A stretch of 64,000 nucleotides of DNA from Spartobacteria bacterium. Lineage in GTDB: Bacteria; Verrucomicrobiota; Verrucomicrobiia; Chthoniobacterales; Chthoniobacteraceae. This document shows, one piece after another, positions 8,715-15,696 of this stretch (position 1 is its first letter; each line of letters begins with the position of its first letter). A program made the position numbers and the translations under genes. Below the pieces are notes generated by a model. That model ran no database searches and was not told where the DNA came from. It was given only the letters and a program-made list of their open reading frames with translations. The stretch is taken from assembly GCA_021324395.1 (NCBI GenBank), contig JAJPJG010000036.1, positions 1 to 64,000 of the forward strand. The letters are read 5' to 3'.

Positions 8715-9200
8715 CTACGAAAGCACGAGGTAGGGAATGGCGGCGATCAACTCGAAGGTCATTTTGTAGCCGGTGGTGGGCAGTTGCAGCGCCAGCTCGG
8801 GCTCGAATTGCTTTGCGCCCTTGTAAAGCGGGATCTCGTTTGTCACTTCCTCCGGAAACCGGATCGCGCGCACCGTCTGCCGCAGATCGCCCAGCAGCGC
8901 GAGAAACGCCAGCTCGCCCTTGATCAAGTGCAGGCCGGGATCGAGCTGCATTCCCTTCGCCTTGATCAGCCACACTTCAAATTGATTGGTGACAATGCCC
9001 GCCTGCTCGATGCCGCCGGTCTGGTCCTCATCGCCCGCCCACGCGAGGATCACGCGGAAGGTCGCCGGGCCATCCGCGAGCGCCTCGAGCACATAGCCCG
9101 GATCGCCCGCGAGGCTGAGCAAGCCTTTGCGCGCATCGGTCCATGGCTTGAGTTGATCGTAAACGAACTGGAGAAGTGCGGCGGGTGTGAGTGGGTCCAT
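8715..9200 (-). CDS. Probable tail completion / minor tail protein
   Basis: 161 residues from MDPLTPAALLQFVYDQLKPW. It mixes strands (ATFRVILAWAGDEDQ, NQFEVWLIKAKGMQL) with a C-terminal strand pair (GYKMTFELIAAIPYLVLS). Size, predicted fold and place just upstream of the tape measure fit head-tail joining or minor tail proteins of the gp37 kind in Mu-like phages. The match is by layout, not by a diagnostic motif. Confidence 0.5.
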   Translation of the reverse strand: MDPLTPAALLQFVYDQLKPWTDARKGLLSLAGDPGYVLEALADGPATFRVILAWAGDEDQTGGIEQAGIVTNQFEVWLIKAKGMQLDPGLHLIKGELAFLALLGDLRQTVRAIRFPEEVTNEIPLYKGAKQFEPELALQLPTTGYKMTFELIAAIPYLVLS

Positions 9201-9212
9201 ATTTTTAAAAAG

Positions 9213-9440
9213 CTAGCGTTTGCGCCGGCGGCGCTTTTTGCCTTCGGGCTTCGGGATTCGACTTTCCATGCGCGCGAGCGCATCGAGCATCTCCTGCTCC
9301 ACGTAAGTCGGGCCTTTGGGCTTCATGTCGTAGCGCGCGGCGATGGCCGAGTAGAGCGCCAGGATGCCCGCCAGCCCTTCGCGCCGCACCTGTCGCGGTG
9401 GAATTGTGTATTCGCTGGCGAGGACATCGATCAGCGTCAA
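9213..9440 (-). CDS. Small basic protein, possible tail assembly chaperone part
   Basis: 75 residues from MTLIDVLASEYTIPPRQVRR, ending in a basic tail KKRRRRKR. The position between the 173-residue gene and the tail genes before the tape measure is where siphoviruses carry tail assembly chaperones. The start is only 8 bp from the upstream stop. No slippery frameshift sequence is evident at the junction. Confidence 0.5.
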   Translation of the reverse strand: MTLIDVLASEYTIPPRQVRREGLAGILALYSAIAARYDMKPKGPTYVEQEMLDALARMESRIPKPEGKKRRRRKR

Positions 9441-9448
9441 AATCCAGC

Positions 9449-9970
9449 CTAGCCCGGAGCCGGCGTCCGGGCCCCTGGAAAAGGGCTGTCAGCCGGCGTG
9501 CTTTTATCGGCGCCGAAAGGAATGGCCGGCTTCATCGCCGCCACGATCGCCGCGTCGAGCTTCGGCGCGATCTGCACCAGCACCGCCGGTTTCAAATTGC
9601 GAGCGAGCCTGCGCACCTCGGCGTCGAATCTTGGAAAAATGATCGAGCCGGTGAGCGCGTCCTTCTCGCGCACGGCGAGGAGGCTCTCGGTCAGATCCTG
9701 GTCCTGCGTGCAGATGAAAAGCGCGCGCATGATTTCCACCACGTCGAATTTGCCGGGATCGCTGTTTTGCAAAATGCCTGGCGCGGCGAGCTGGAGCGCC
9801 ATGATGTGATCGATATTGATTTGCGCGAGCGGGATATCAGCCACCGAGAGCTGCTCGGGCAGGAACGCATCTAGCACGATCCTCGGTGTGCCCTTGGTTG
9901 CACGGTCGCGCGCGGAGGATGCAGCCTGCACCTGCGCCGACGAGTAGCCGACACGTTTCTTCTTGGCCAT
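9449..9970 (-). CDS. Probable tail assembly protein of unknown family
   Basis: 173 residues from MAKKKRVGYSSAQVQAASSA. The start is chosen because the longer frame to 10156 overlaps the upstream gene and has low-quality composition. The centre is helical (ADIPLAQINIDHIMALQLAAPG, VVEIMRALFICTQDQDLTE) and the C-terminus is Pro-rich. Together with the following 75-residue gene it occupies the tail-assembly-chaperone position. Confidence 0.5.
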   Translation of the reverse strand: MAKKKRVGYSSAQVQAASSARDRATKGTPRIVLDAFLPEQLSVADIPLAQINIDHIMALQLAAPGILQNSDPGKFDVVEIMRALFICTQDQDLTESLLAVREKDALTGSIIFPRFDAEVRRLARNLKPAVLVQIAPKLDAAIVAAMKPAIPFGADKSTPADSPFPGARTPAPG

Positions 9971-9981
9971 GGCGCGGGAGA

Positions 9982-10479
9982 CTACGAGGTGATCGCGGAG
10001 AAGGCGGTGCCTTTGACACGGAGTTTGCGGGCCTGTTTGTTTTCCCACATTTTCTCCACCTCGGTCACCATCACGTTGGTGATGCCCATGATCGTCACCA
10101 TGTCGCCGCGGGCGATCGAGGGATAGGAAGTCTGCACGATCAGCTCCGCCTCGCACTCATGTTTGTCGTTAAAGAAAACGACCGAGACGGTAAAGCCGAT
10201 GTCATCGGGGATCTCGACCATCTCGCCGGTGATCTGGTCGCGCACCGAGACGATGATGCCGGTGATGGTGGTGCCGTTGCGTGCGCCCCAGAGGATGGTG
10301 TTATCGCCCTTGATCACCGCCGCCGTGGTGCCGAGCGCCTGGCCGCGCAAAAGCGTGGGGATGGCCGCCGAGAAACCAAAGAGGCAGAGGAAACCGTAAA
10401 GCGCGTGGCCATAGGCCGCGAGCCAGATGAAGAGCGAGACGACGAGGAGCGCTAAAAAGCGGAGCGTGCGGAGTTTCAT
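9982..10479 (-). CDS. Prophage protein with N-terminal membrane segments
   Basis: 165 residues from MKLRTLRFLALLVVSLFIW. Residues 5-50 form one or two hydrophobic helices. The remaining 110 residues are strand-rich (TITGIIVSVRDQITGEMVEIP, DMVTIMGITNVMVTEVE) and resemble small head-tail connector or tail-terminator proteins. A membrane segment is unexpected for a virion joining protein. The start overlaps the end of the DUF1320-like gene by 4 bp. Confidence 0.5.
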   Translation of the reverse strand: MKLRTLRFLALLVVSLFIWLAAYGHALYGFLCLFGFSAAIPTLLRGQALGTTAAVIKGDNTILWGARNGTTITGIIVSVRDQITGEMVEIPDDIGFTVSVVFFNDKHECEAELIVQTSYPSIARGDMVTIMGITNVMVTEVEKMWENKQARKLRVKGTAFSAITS

Positions 10480-10895
10480 GCGTTGGTTTTTCCGGCGGGT
10501 GTGGTGGCCACGGGTTCGGTGATTGCCGAGACGCTCGGTTTGGCGCGGCTGATGTTCGGGTCGAGCGGCGCATCGCCCTTGGCGATCGCGGCGAGCTCGG
10601 TGTCCATGTCATCGGCCTGTTTTTTGTAAGGATTTGCGTCCGCCTTGCCACGGCGGGTGTAAAGCGCGCGGATCGCGAAGAACTTCGCGGCGAGCACCAC
10701 CTTGGCCGGATATGGCATCGTGAACGGCGTCTTGTAACGGCCGCCCACCTTGCCATCGACTTCCGCGCCCGCGTCTGCGAGCACTTGATCGACCACGGCG
10801 GAATCCGCCGCGCCGTCGCCGTCGTCGTCGAGCGCTTCGATGAGGAACTGCCCGGGAATCATCCCGGACAGGTCGCTGAGCATCAGGTAAGGCAT
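10476..10895 (-). CDS. DUF1320-like head-tail connector protein (Mu gp36-type)
   Basis: 139 residues from MPYLMLSDLSGMIPGQFLIE. The pattern fits the DUF1320 family of Mu-like phages: an N-terminal helix with L-x-L-I-E, an acidic DDDGDGAAD segment, a middle AEVDGKVGGRYKTPF motif, then helices with ALYTRRGKA. These proteins join head and tail and normally follow the major capsid gene, as here (22 bp after it). The C-terminus is a flexible Pro/Thr/Ala tail. Confidence 0.72.
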   Translation of the reverse strand: MPYLMLSDLSGMIPGQFLIEALDDDGDGAADSAVVDQVLADAGAEVDGKVGGRYKTPFTMPYPAKVVLAAKFFAIRALYTRRGKADANPYKKQADDMDTELAAIAKGDAPLDPNISRAKPSVSAITEPVATTPAGKTNA

Positions 10896-10916
10896 CGTGT
10901 GCGGGACGTTGCCGAA

Positions 10917-11864
10917 TTACGCGCCGAGCGTGCCGGTGCTGCCGTCGCTGCCATAGGCGAGCTGCGGCAGGCCGTAGCCCGCGTTGTAACGGCCGTAAGC
11001 CTGGTAGAGAAATTCTTTCTTTTTGAACACGTGATCGCTGTCCGGGTTCGTGAGCGCCTGGAAGCTGGCTTCCTGCTCGAACTGCACGATCAGCGGTTTT
11101 ACCGGCATGCCGGTTTCCAGCAAAAACCACGCGTCGTCGCTCGTGAGGCGGCTCCACACCACCAGCTCGGCAGTGCCTTTCTGCACGTTGGTGACCGAGG
11201 CCACCGCCTTCGCGTCCGTATTGCGCGCAGTCTGCTGGATGTTATCAGCCTTCAAGATTTCGAGGCCGATCGTTTCCAGCGCGGGCGGCACGATCAACTG
11301 CAACTTGCGGCCAAGGCCCATCGGGCGGCCTTTCGAGTTTTTCCGGCTCTTGAGCGAAGCCTTCGCAGCGGCAAAGGCTGTGGGCCCGAGCTTCGCGGTC
11401 GCCACATTGGTGAACTTCGTGCTCTTCGGGTCACCGTCCTGCACTTTGTTCGAGTCGAAGAAGTTCTTGCCCGTGTAATCGAGCGAATCGAAGCCGTTGT
11501 TGAGCAGATCGGCGGTGAGTTCGTCCGGATGTTCCTTCGCGGCCACACCCATCGCGCTCATGAGCGGATTGTAAACGCCGTAGGTGTCGCGCTCAATGTC
11601 GGCCTTTTTCACGCCCACCGTCGATTCGAACTCATCGTTCGTGATCGCGTATTTGTTGGCGGCGAGGTTTTCGATCACCACTTCGCCCAGGAACTTTTTC
11701 ATTCCAGGCACGGCACCGAGCCAGTGATAAATCTCCTGTGCGGAAGCGCTGGGGGTTCGCATCGCGATCTGGTCCCACATGGGCGTGGCGCCCTGGTAGG
11801 CTTCCATATAGACGACACGATAACCTTTGAAGAGGGCGGCGAGGTTTGCTTGATTGATTTGCAT
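10917..11864 (-). CDS. Major head protein, Mu gpT-like
   Basis: 315 residues from MQINQANLAALFKGYRVVYM. The N-terminal helix, the IYHWLGAVPGMKKFLGE segment, NDEFESTVGVKKADIERDTYGVY and the C-terminal QAYGRYNAGYGLPQLAYGS are characteristic of the Mu gpT capsid family. It forms the icosahedral shell. It lies downstream of protease I and the decoration gene and upstream of the connector gene, the normal Mu-like order. Its leader carries two inverted repeats (11895-11958). Confidence 0.88.
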   Translation of the reverse strand: MQINQANLAALFKGYRVVYMEAYQGATPMWDQIAMRTPSASAQEIYHWLGAVPGMKKFLGEVVIENLAANKYAITNDEFESTVGVKKADIERDTYGVYNPLMSAMGVAAKEHPDELTADLLNNGFDSLDYTGKNFFDSNKVQDGDPKSTKFTNVATAKLGPTAFAAAKASLKSRKNSKGRPMGLGRKLQLIVPPALETIGLEILKADNIQQTARNTDAKAVASVTNVQKGTAELVVWSRLTSDDAWFLLETGMPVKPLIVQFEQEASFQALTNPDSDHVFKKKEFLYQAYGRYNAGYGLPQLAYGSDGSTGTLGA

Positions 11865-11894
11865 GGCTTTGGTGGTGGTTTGTTAAATTTTCAC

Positions 11895-11958
11895 AGACAA
11901 ATTTTGTCTTACGCCTCCGAAACCCGCGGGCGCTTGCGCACCGGCGGGTGTTTCGAAG
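11895..11958 (-). promoter_or_regulatory. Two inverted repeats in the capsid-gene leader
   Basis: The 110-bp gap before the gpT gene holds AGACAAATTTTGTCT (11895-11909, 7-bp perfect arms). It also holds a longer stem made of CGAAACaCCCGC and GCGGGTTTCG on the minus strand (about 11919-11958). They could stabilise the capsid mRNA, act as a processing site, or end part of the upstream transcript. No U-tract follows the larger stem, so a plain terminator is unlikely. Confidence 0.45.
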
Positions 11959-11974
11959 GAAGTTAAATTTTGGT

Positions 11975-12937
11975 TTATGCCGTGAAGGTGTAGTCGAGGC
12001 GGATCGTGGCCTCGGTAACGGTGTTTGCGAGTGTGCCGGTGGCGGTGACACTCAGCTCGAGGCAGTCGCCGGCCGCGATCGCCGCGTTGCCCGCGGTTGC
12101 GTGCAGCGGACAGTCCCGCGTGGTGTAAGCCGCGATGGCCGAGCCGCCGGTCGCCTGCGTGGTGCCGGAGGCCGTGGCCGAAAGCATCGCCGTGGTGCCC
12201 GCTCCCGCCTGGCCTTTATTGGTCAGGGCGAACGTGAGGTAATTGGTGTCGCTCGTCGCGAGCGCATCCTTGCCGCAGAATTTCACGGCGCTCAGCGTGC
12301 CCGCCAATGGCGCGGGGATCGTGACTTTGGTCGAGCCTGTGGTCGCGATGGTGCCGAGCGGGATCACGATCGAGCGCAGGTTTGCCGCTGCGGAAAGTTT
12401 CGCGCCGGTCACATTCGCGTCCGTGATTTTCACGGTGGTAACCGCGTTCGACGCGAGCTTGGCGGCGGTGATCGTGCCATCGCTCGGCGTGCCGACCACC
12501 ATCAAGTGGAGCCGGGTATCGATCCAGACATCGCCGTCGTCATCGATCTCCACCACGATGCCCGCGGGGATCGAGTGCGAGGTCGAGATCGCAACCGTCT
12601 GGTTGTCCTCGACGTAAACCGCGGCGCCCACATACGCCTTGGTCACCGGCTGCGTGCCGGAGTTGGTAACTTTGAAAATGCCGCGCTCGACCACCGCGAG
12701 CAGATCACCCGCAGCGCCGGCGCTATTGTCGTAATCGCCGCTGGTGCCATCCGGGTTCGGCTGCACCACGCCGAGCACGCGCAGCGAAGCGGTGTCGCTC
12801 GCGCTTACCAGGTTGCCGCTGGCGTCAATCGCCGCGAGAGTGCCGACGTAAAGCTTCGTGGAGGCTGCGATCGGCAGGTTGCGAAGGAAATCGCCGTCGC
12901 GCTTGGGGGTGTTGATGGATGTGGTGGCTGCGCTCAT
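11975..12937 (-). CDS. Capsid decoration / head-fibre-like protein
   Basis: 320 residues from MSAATTSINTPKRDGDF. The N-terminal 130 residues resemble DUF2190-type decoration proteins (KLYVGTLAAIDASGNLV, VVERGIFKVTNSG, AYVGAAVYVEDNQ). A short stalk repeat follows (GTITAAKLASNAVTTVKI, ANVTGAKLSAA), the kind seen in head or tail fibres. The C-terminal 140 residues are a beta-rich knob ending TIRLDYTFTA. It sits between protease I and the capsid gene, where Mu-like phages encode capsid accessory proteins. Confidence 0.62.
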   Translation of the reverse strand: MSAATTSINTPKRDGDFLRNLPIAASTKLYVGTLAAIDASGNLVSASDTASLRVLGVVQPNPDGTSGDYDNSAGAAGDLLAVVERGIFKVTNSGTQPVTKAYVGAAVYVEDNQTVAISTSHSIPAGIVVEIDDDGDVWIDTRLHLMVVGTPSDGTITAAKLASNAVTTVKITDANVTGAKLSAAANLRSIVIPLGTIATTGSTKVTIPAPLAGTLSAVKFCGKDALATSDTNYLTFALTNKGQAGAGTTAMLSATASGTTQATGGSAIAAYTTRDCPLHATAGNAAIAAGDCLELSVTATGTLANTVTEATIRLDYTFTA

Positions 12938-13015
12938 GATTTAGTGGTGTGGATTTGGTTTTTTTTGAAAGAAACCGCAGCGGCGAGCGACCGCCGCCAC
13001 GGCCCAACAGGAGAT

Positions 13016-14107
13016 TTATTTTGCGTTATGCTTTTTGAACTGGTCGTCGCTGATGCCGAGGTTGCGGTTGATCGCGGCCTGCTCGGCGCTGATCGGGCCG
13101 TTGCCGGCGGAAAGGTCGATGACGTTCTCGGGCGTGCGGCGCGAGAGCGGCACGGTGACCGGCAGCCCCGCGATGAGCGCGGCGAGCTGCGCGTTGTTGA
13201 CGGCGGTATCGCCCTCGAGCGCGGACTTCGGGATTTCCTTGCCGTCGCGGATCGCGAGCGCCACCAGGTTATCGCGGTCCTGTTTGTCCAGGCGGCTTTG
13301 CAGCGCGACGAGCTGATCGCCAAATGGCTTGAGCGCCTTGCTCAGCGCCTCGACGGCTTTGTCAGCACCGGCTTCCGTCTTTTCGGTTTTGCCGTATTTC
13401 TCGGCGGCGGCCTGGATGTCCTCGTCGGTCGCCGTGTCCGGGTCGAGTGAAAGAATTGCGCAGAGGAGTTTTTTGAAGTCCATGACTTTGGTGGTTACTT
13501 TTTTGTGTGTGGTTTGCGTTTTGGTTTCGCCGAGGACATCGGCAGAAAGGAAGGTCAGCCCCTCGACCTCGCCCTGCGGGCAAAGCGCGACGCTGTGGAG
13601 AAAAATCACTTCGCCCGTCTCCGGGTCGCGCGCCGGCGTCGGCGAGAGATCGGCATACTCGCGGGCAAACTTTTTGCCGCTGGGCGTGTAGCTCAGCCCA
13701 TCGAGGAAAAGGCCCTCGCCCTCGATCACCACCGGCGTGCCGTAGGCGGCCACCTCGCGCGGATCGGGTTTGAAATTCGGATGGCCCTTGAGCGAGTTGT
13801 GGTTGAAATCGAGCGCGACTTTATCGAAGCCATGCGCTTTCTGGTTCGCGGCGAGCGAGGCGAGCGTTTTCGGGCCGACGACGAACGTGCCCTTGGTCGC
13901 CGTTTTATTTTCGCCCCAGTTGAAAAGCTTGAGCCGTGTCGGCAGCTCGTCGGCTTGCAACGCATCGTTCGGGATGGCCTGGCAGGCGATCAGTTCCCTG
14001 AACGCCGGCGCGGCGGCGTGGAGGGCGATGAGGACCGGGGCGGCACTGAGGCCGATGAGAACCGGTTGCGTTTTGCTGCGAATCACGAGAGCCGACGTTA
14101 GCGGCAC
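13016..14107 (-). CDS. Head maturation protease / scaffold, Mu protein I-like
   Basis: 363 residues, probably starting at GTG 14107 (MPLTSALVIRSK). The N-terminal domain has the Mu I-type pattern (KALDFNHNSLKG-like VALDFNHNSLKGH, AAYGTPVVIEGEGLFLDGL, REYADLSPTP, SVALCPQGEVEGL). It is followed by a helical scaffold-like region (residues about 215-330). The protease trims scaffold and capsid during head assembly. A repeated motif at 14118-14149 lies directly upstream and may be its promoter. Confidence 0.8.
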   Translation of the reverse strand: MPLTSALVIRSKTQPVLIGLSAAPVLIALHAAAPAFRELIACQAIPNDALQADELPTRLKLFNWGENKTATKGTFVVGPKTLASLAANQKAHGFDKVALDFNHNSLKGHPNFKPDPREVAAYGTPVVIEGEGLFLDGLSYTPSGKKFAREYADLSPTPARDPETGEVIFLHSVALCPQGEVEGLTFLSADVLGETKTQTTHKKVTTKVMDFKKLLCAILSLDPDTATDEDIQAAAEKYGKTEKTEAGADKAVEALSKALKPFGDQLVALQSRLDKQDRDNLVALAIRDGKEIPKSALEGDTAVNNAQLAALIAGLPVTVPLSRRTPENVIDLSAGNGPISAEQAAINRNLGISDDQFKKHNAK

Positions 14108-14117
14108 TTTTCACAGC

Positions 14118-14149
14118 GTCTAAGAGCCGTGGAAAGGGTGGAAAAGGGG
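14118..14149 (-). promoter_or_regulatory. Repeated 32-bp late-gene upstream motif, copy 2
   Basis: The near-identical partner is at 4337-4368; both share CTAAGAGCCGTG and AAAGGGTGG. This copy ends 10 bp before the protease gene start, inside a 227-bp gap (14108-14334) that otherwise holds no gene. The same unit before two late transcription blocks supports a phage late promoter or activator site, but neither copy shows a clear sigma-70 pair. Confidence 0.5.
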
Positions 14150-14334
14150 TCGCCGAAACCGGAAATGGCCCCGATCCGCCAGCTCGGCCGTTCACCGAGG
14201 GCGCAATCAGCCTTGACACCGCTTTTTAAAAGGCCGAATCCCAGCCCGCGAAAGCCCGCGGATTGCGCGGAGGCGTGTTCAGCACTGTTGGTAGCGTCCG
14301 CGCGATTTGCGGGGCAATTTGCGCGCGCGGAAAA

Positions 14335-14820
14335 TCAGCTCTTGAGCAGCCCGGCGATCTTCGCTTTCGCCACCGCCTCGATTCGCTGTTTGGCCGCGGG
14401 AATCATTTCGCCCTCTTTCGTGAACGGAAAAAACGGTCGCGCGGGAATCGTGACTTTTTTTGCGAAGATTTTTTTGCCGGCGATCGAGAAGACGAGCGCC
14501 TTGCCTTTCGCGTAGATCACGCCGCCCATCTGGTGAATCGCCGCATACTTGCGGTCGCTCGCCACGGTCACTTCCGAGTTGGTGACCTTCGCTATGCGGA
14601 TCGATTGCCAGAGCGCGCCCGAGAGACGCAACAGCGAATGATCGCCGCCGCTCTTGCGCGCCGGCCACGGCGCGGGCCGCAGCGATTCATCGACAAACGC
14701 GCGCTTGGTCACCGAGACGAGCTCGAGCCCCATCGCCTCCAGCACCGGCCGGCGATCGGCAATCTTCTTCGCCGACCGCGCGAGCCCAGGGGAAATCGTG
14801 TCGCGGATCTCGAGGCTCAT
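14335..14820 (-). CDS. Phage virion morphogenesis protein (Mu gpG-like)
   Basis: 161 residues from MSLEIRDTISPGLARSAKKI. Diagnostic segments are KYAAIHQMGGVIYAKG (the YAxxHQxGG motif) and RPFFPFTKEGE near the end, both typical of the phage virion morphogenesis / tail completion family. It acts in head completion or tail joining. It overlaps the upstream small gene by 4 bp. Confidence 0.8.
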   Translation of the reverse strand: MSLEIRDTISPGLARSAKKIADRRPVLEAMGLELVSVTKRAFVDESLRPAPWPARKSGGDHSLLRLSGALWQSIRIAKVTNSEVTVASDRKYAAIHQMGGVIYAKGKALVFSIAGKKIFAKKVTIPARPFFPFTKEGEMIPAAKQRIEAVAKAKIAGLLKS

Positions 14821-14996
14821 TCGTAAGTGAAGGCGGCTTCAGCGACGCAGAGGGGATGCCTTCCGGATCGTAGGCATGCAGGAATGAACGATTCAGCTCG
14901 CGGACCAAGGATATCGAAGATCTTGCAGACGCTCTCAAGCGTCAGCGGTGTTTCTCTCGCGATCTTGATTTCAACTGCGGTCGGTTCTTTGCTCAT
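14817..14996 (-). CDS. Small prophage protein, 59 residues
   Basis: From MSKEPTAVEIKIARETPLTL, chosen because this ATG overlaps the stop of the upstream gene at 14993. The sequence is mixed strand and helix (VCKIFDILGPRAESFIPACL). No family recognised. It overlaps both neighbours by 4 bp, so it is probably translated. Confidence 0.5.
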   Translation of the reverse strand: MSKEPTAVEIKIARETPLTLESVCKIFDILGPRAESFIPACLRSGRHPLCVAEAAFTYE

Positions 14997-15319
14997 TTTT
15001 GCAGCCCTGCCATCGTCGCCCAAATAGTGTGATACTCGGGCAATTTCTCGCGCTGGTCGGGCGTTTGCGCGATTTTGCTTTTGAAATTCGAATAATCAAG
15101 CTGGAGCGCGAGGCAGTTCATCACCACGCGCAGATCATCACCGCCGATGATGATGCGATAACGGTAATCCGCGCCCGGCCAGGTCTCGATCACCGCATTG
15201 GCCAGCGGCATGGCGTCGAGCAGGTTTTGCAGGTCCTGCTTCACCCGTGCGCGCACGTGAAATTCCCCCGGCTCTTTTTGCACGATTGAAAACCATCCGA
15301 ATTTTGAGGCGATCCACAT
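14993..15319 (-). CDS. Conserved small protein (MWI...SIV type) of unknown function
   Basis: 108 residues from MWIASKFGWFSIVQKEPGEF. The pattern of MW-I, FSIVQ, then H-V-RAR, DL, and later D-YRYRIII is that of a widespread small protein family found in phages and bacterial genomes. Its role is unknown. The longer frame to 15388 is rejected because it runs into the upstream gene. Confidence 0.6.
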   Translation of the reverse strand: MWIASKFGWFSIVQKEPGEFHVRARVKQDLQNLLDAMPLANAVIETWPGADYRYRIIIGGDDLRVVMNCLALQLDYSNFKSKIAQTPDQREKLPEYHTIWATMAGLQK

Positions 15320-15321
15320 AA

Positions 15322-15696
15322 TCAGTTTTCTAGTTGTTGTTTTACCTGGTGAATGAAGTCGGCGAGCTCCGGTCCTGTGTGTTGCCACTCGCGAAAAGTT
15401 TTCTCATACGCGGCGCAATCCGATTCGTTCACGCTCTCGGCGATCGGCGCGAGATAGGCGATCATCTCGCTTTCCTTTTTGAAAAAAGCGACGCCGAGCG
15501 CATGCACCGCGTTCACGAAATCGAACTCGAGCAGGTGCCCGCCAAATTCATCGCTCGCGCCCGCCTCGAAATAAAAAACGCGGTGCTCATCGAGCCATTC
15601 CCAGTGGCCGACGAGCACCTGCACATCCTTGTCGAGCAGCGTGAGCACCGCGCCCTTGCTGACGAGCGCGGATGAAATTTCCTTGGGATTGTTCAT
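15322..15696 (-). CDS. Small acidic protein, candidate immunity protein for the MuF-type toxin
   Basis: 124 residues from MNNPKEISSALVSKGAVLTL. It is acidic and compact, with a five-strand/helix feel (DKDVQVLVGHWEWLDEHRVFYF, GGHLLEFDFVNAVHAL). It overlaps the stop of the large MuF gene by an ATGA junction (15693-15696). That is where polymorphic toxin systems place immunity genes. The immunity role is inferred from position, size and charge only; it could also be a morphogenesis accessory. Confidence 0.45.
   Translation of the reverse strand: MNNPKEISSALVSKGAVLTLLDKDVQVLVGHWEWLDEHRVFYFEAGASDEFGGHLLEFDFVNAVHALGVAFFKKESEMIAYLAPIAESVNESDCAAYEKTFREWQHTGPELADFIHQVKQQLEN

Noticed and set aside
6412-8733. 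A 773-residue plus-strand open frame
   Set aside because: It spans the tape-measure and next gene on the other strand and has Arg/His/Leu-rich shadow composition.
11948-13450. A 500-residue plus-strand open frame
   Set aside because: It crosses three minus-strand genes with recognised functions and is Arg/Gly/Val-rich.
14108-14334. A small gene in the gap before protease I (frame 13905-14219)
   Set aside because: It overlaps the protease gene in another frame and has no start context; the gap holds the repeated motif instead.
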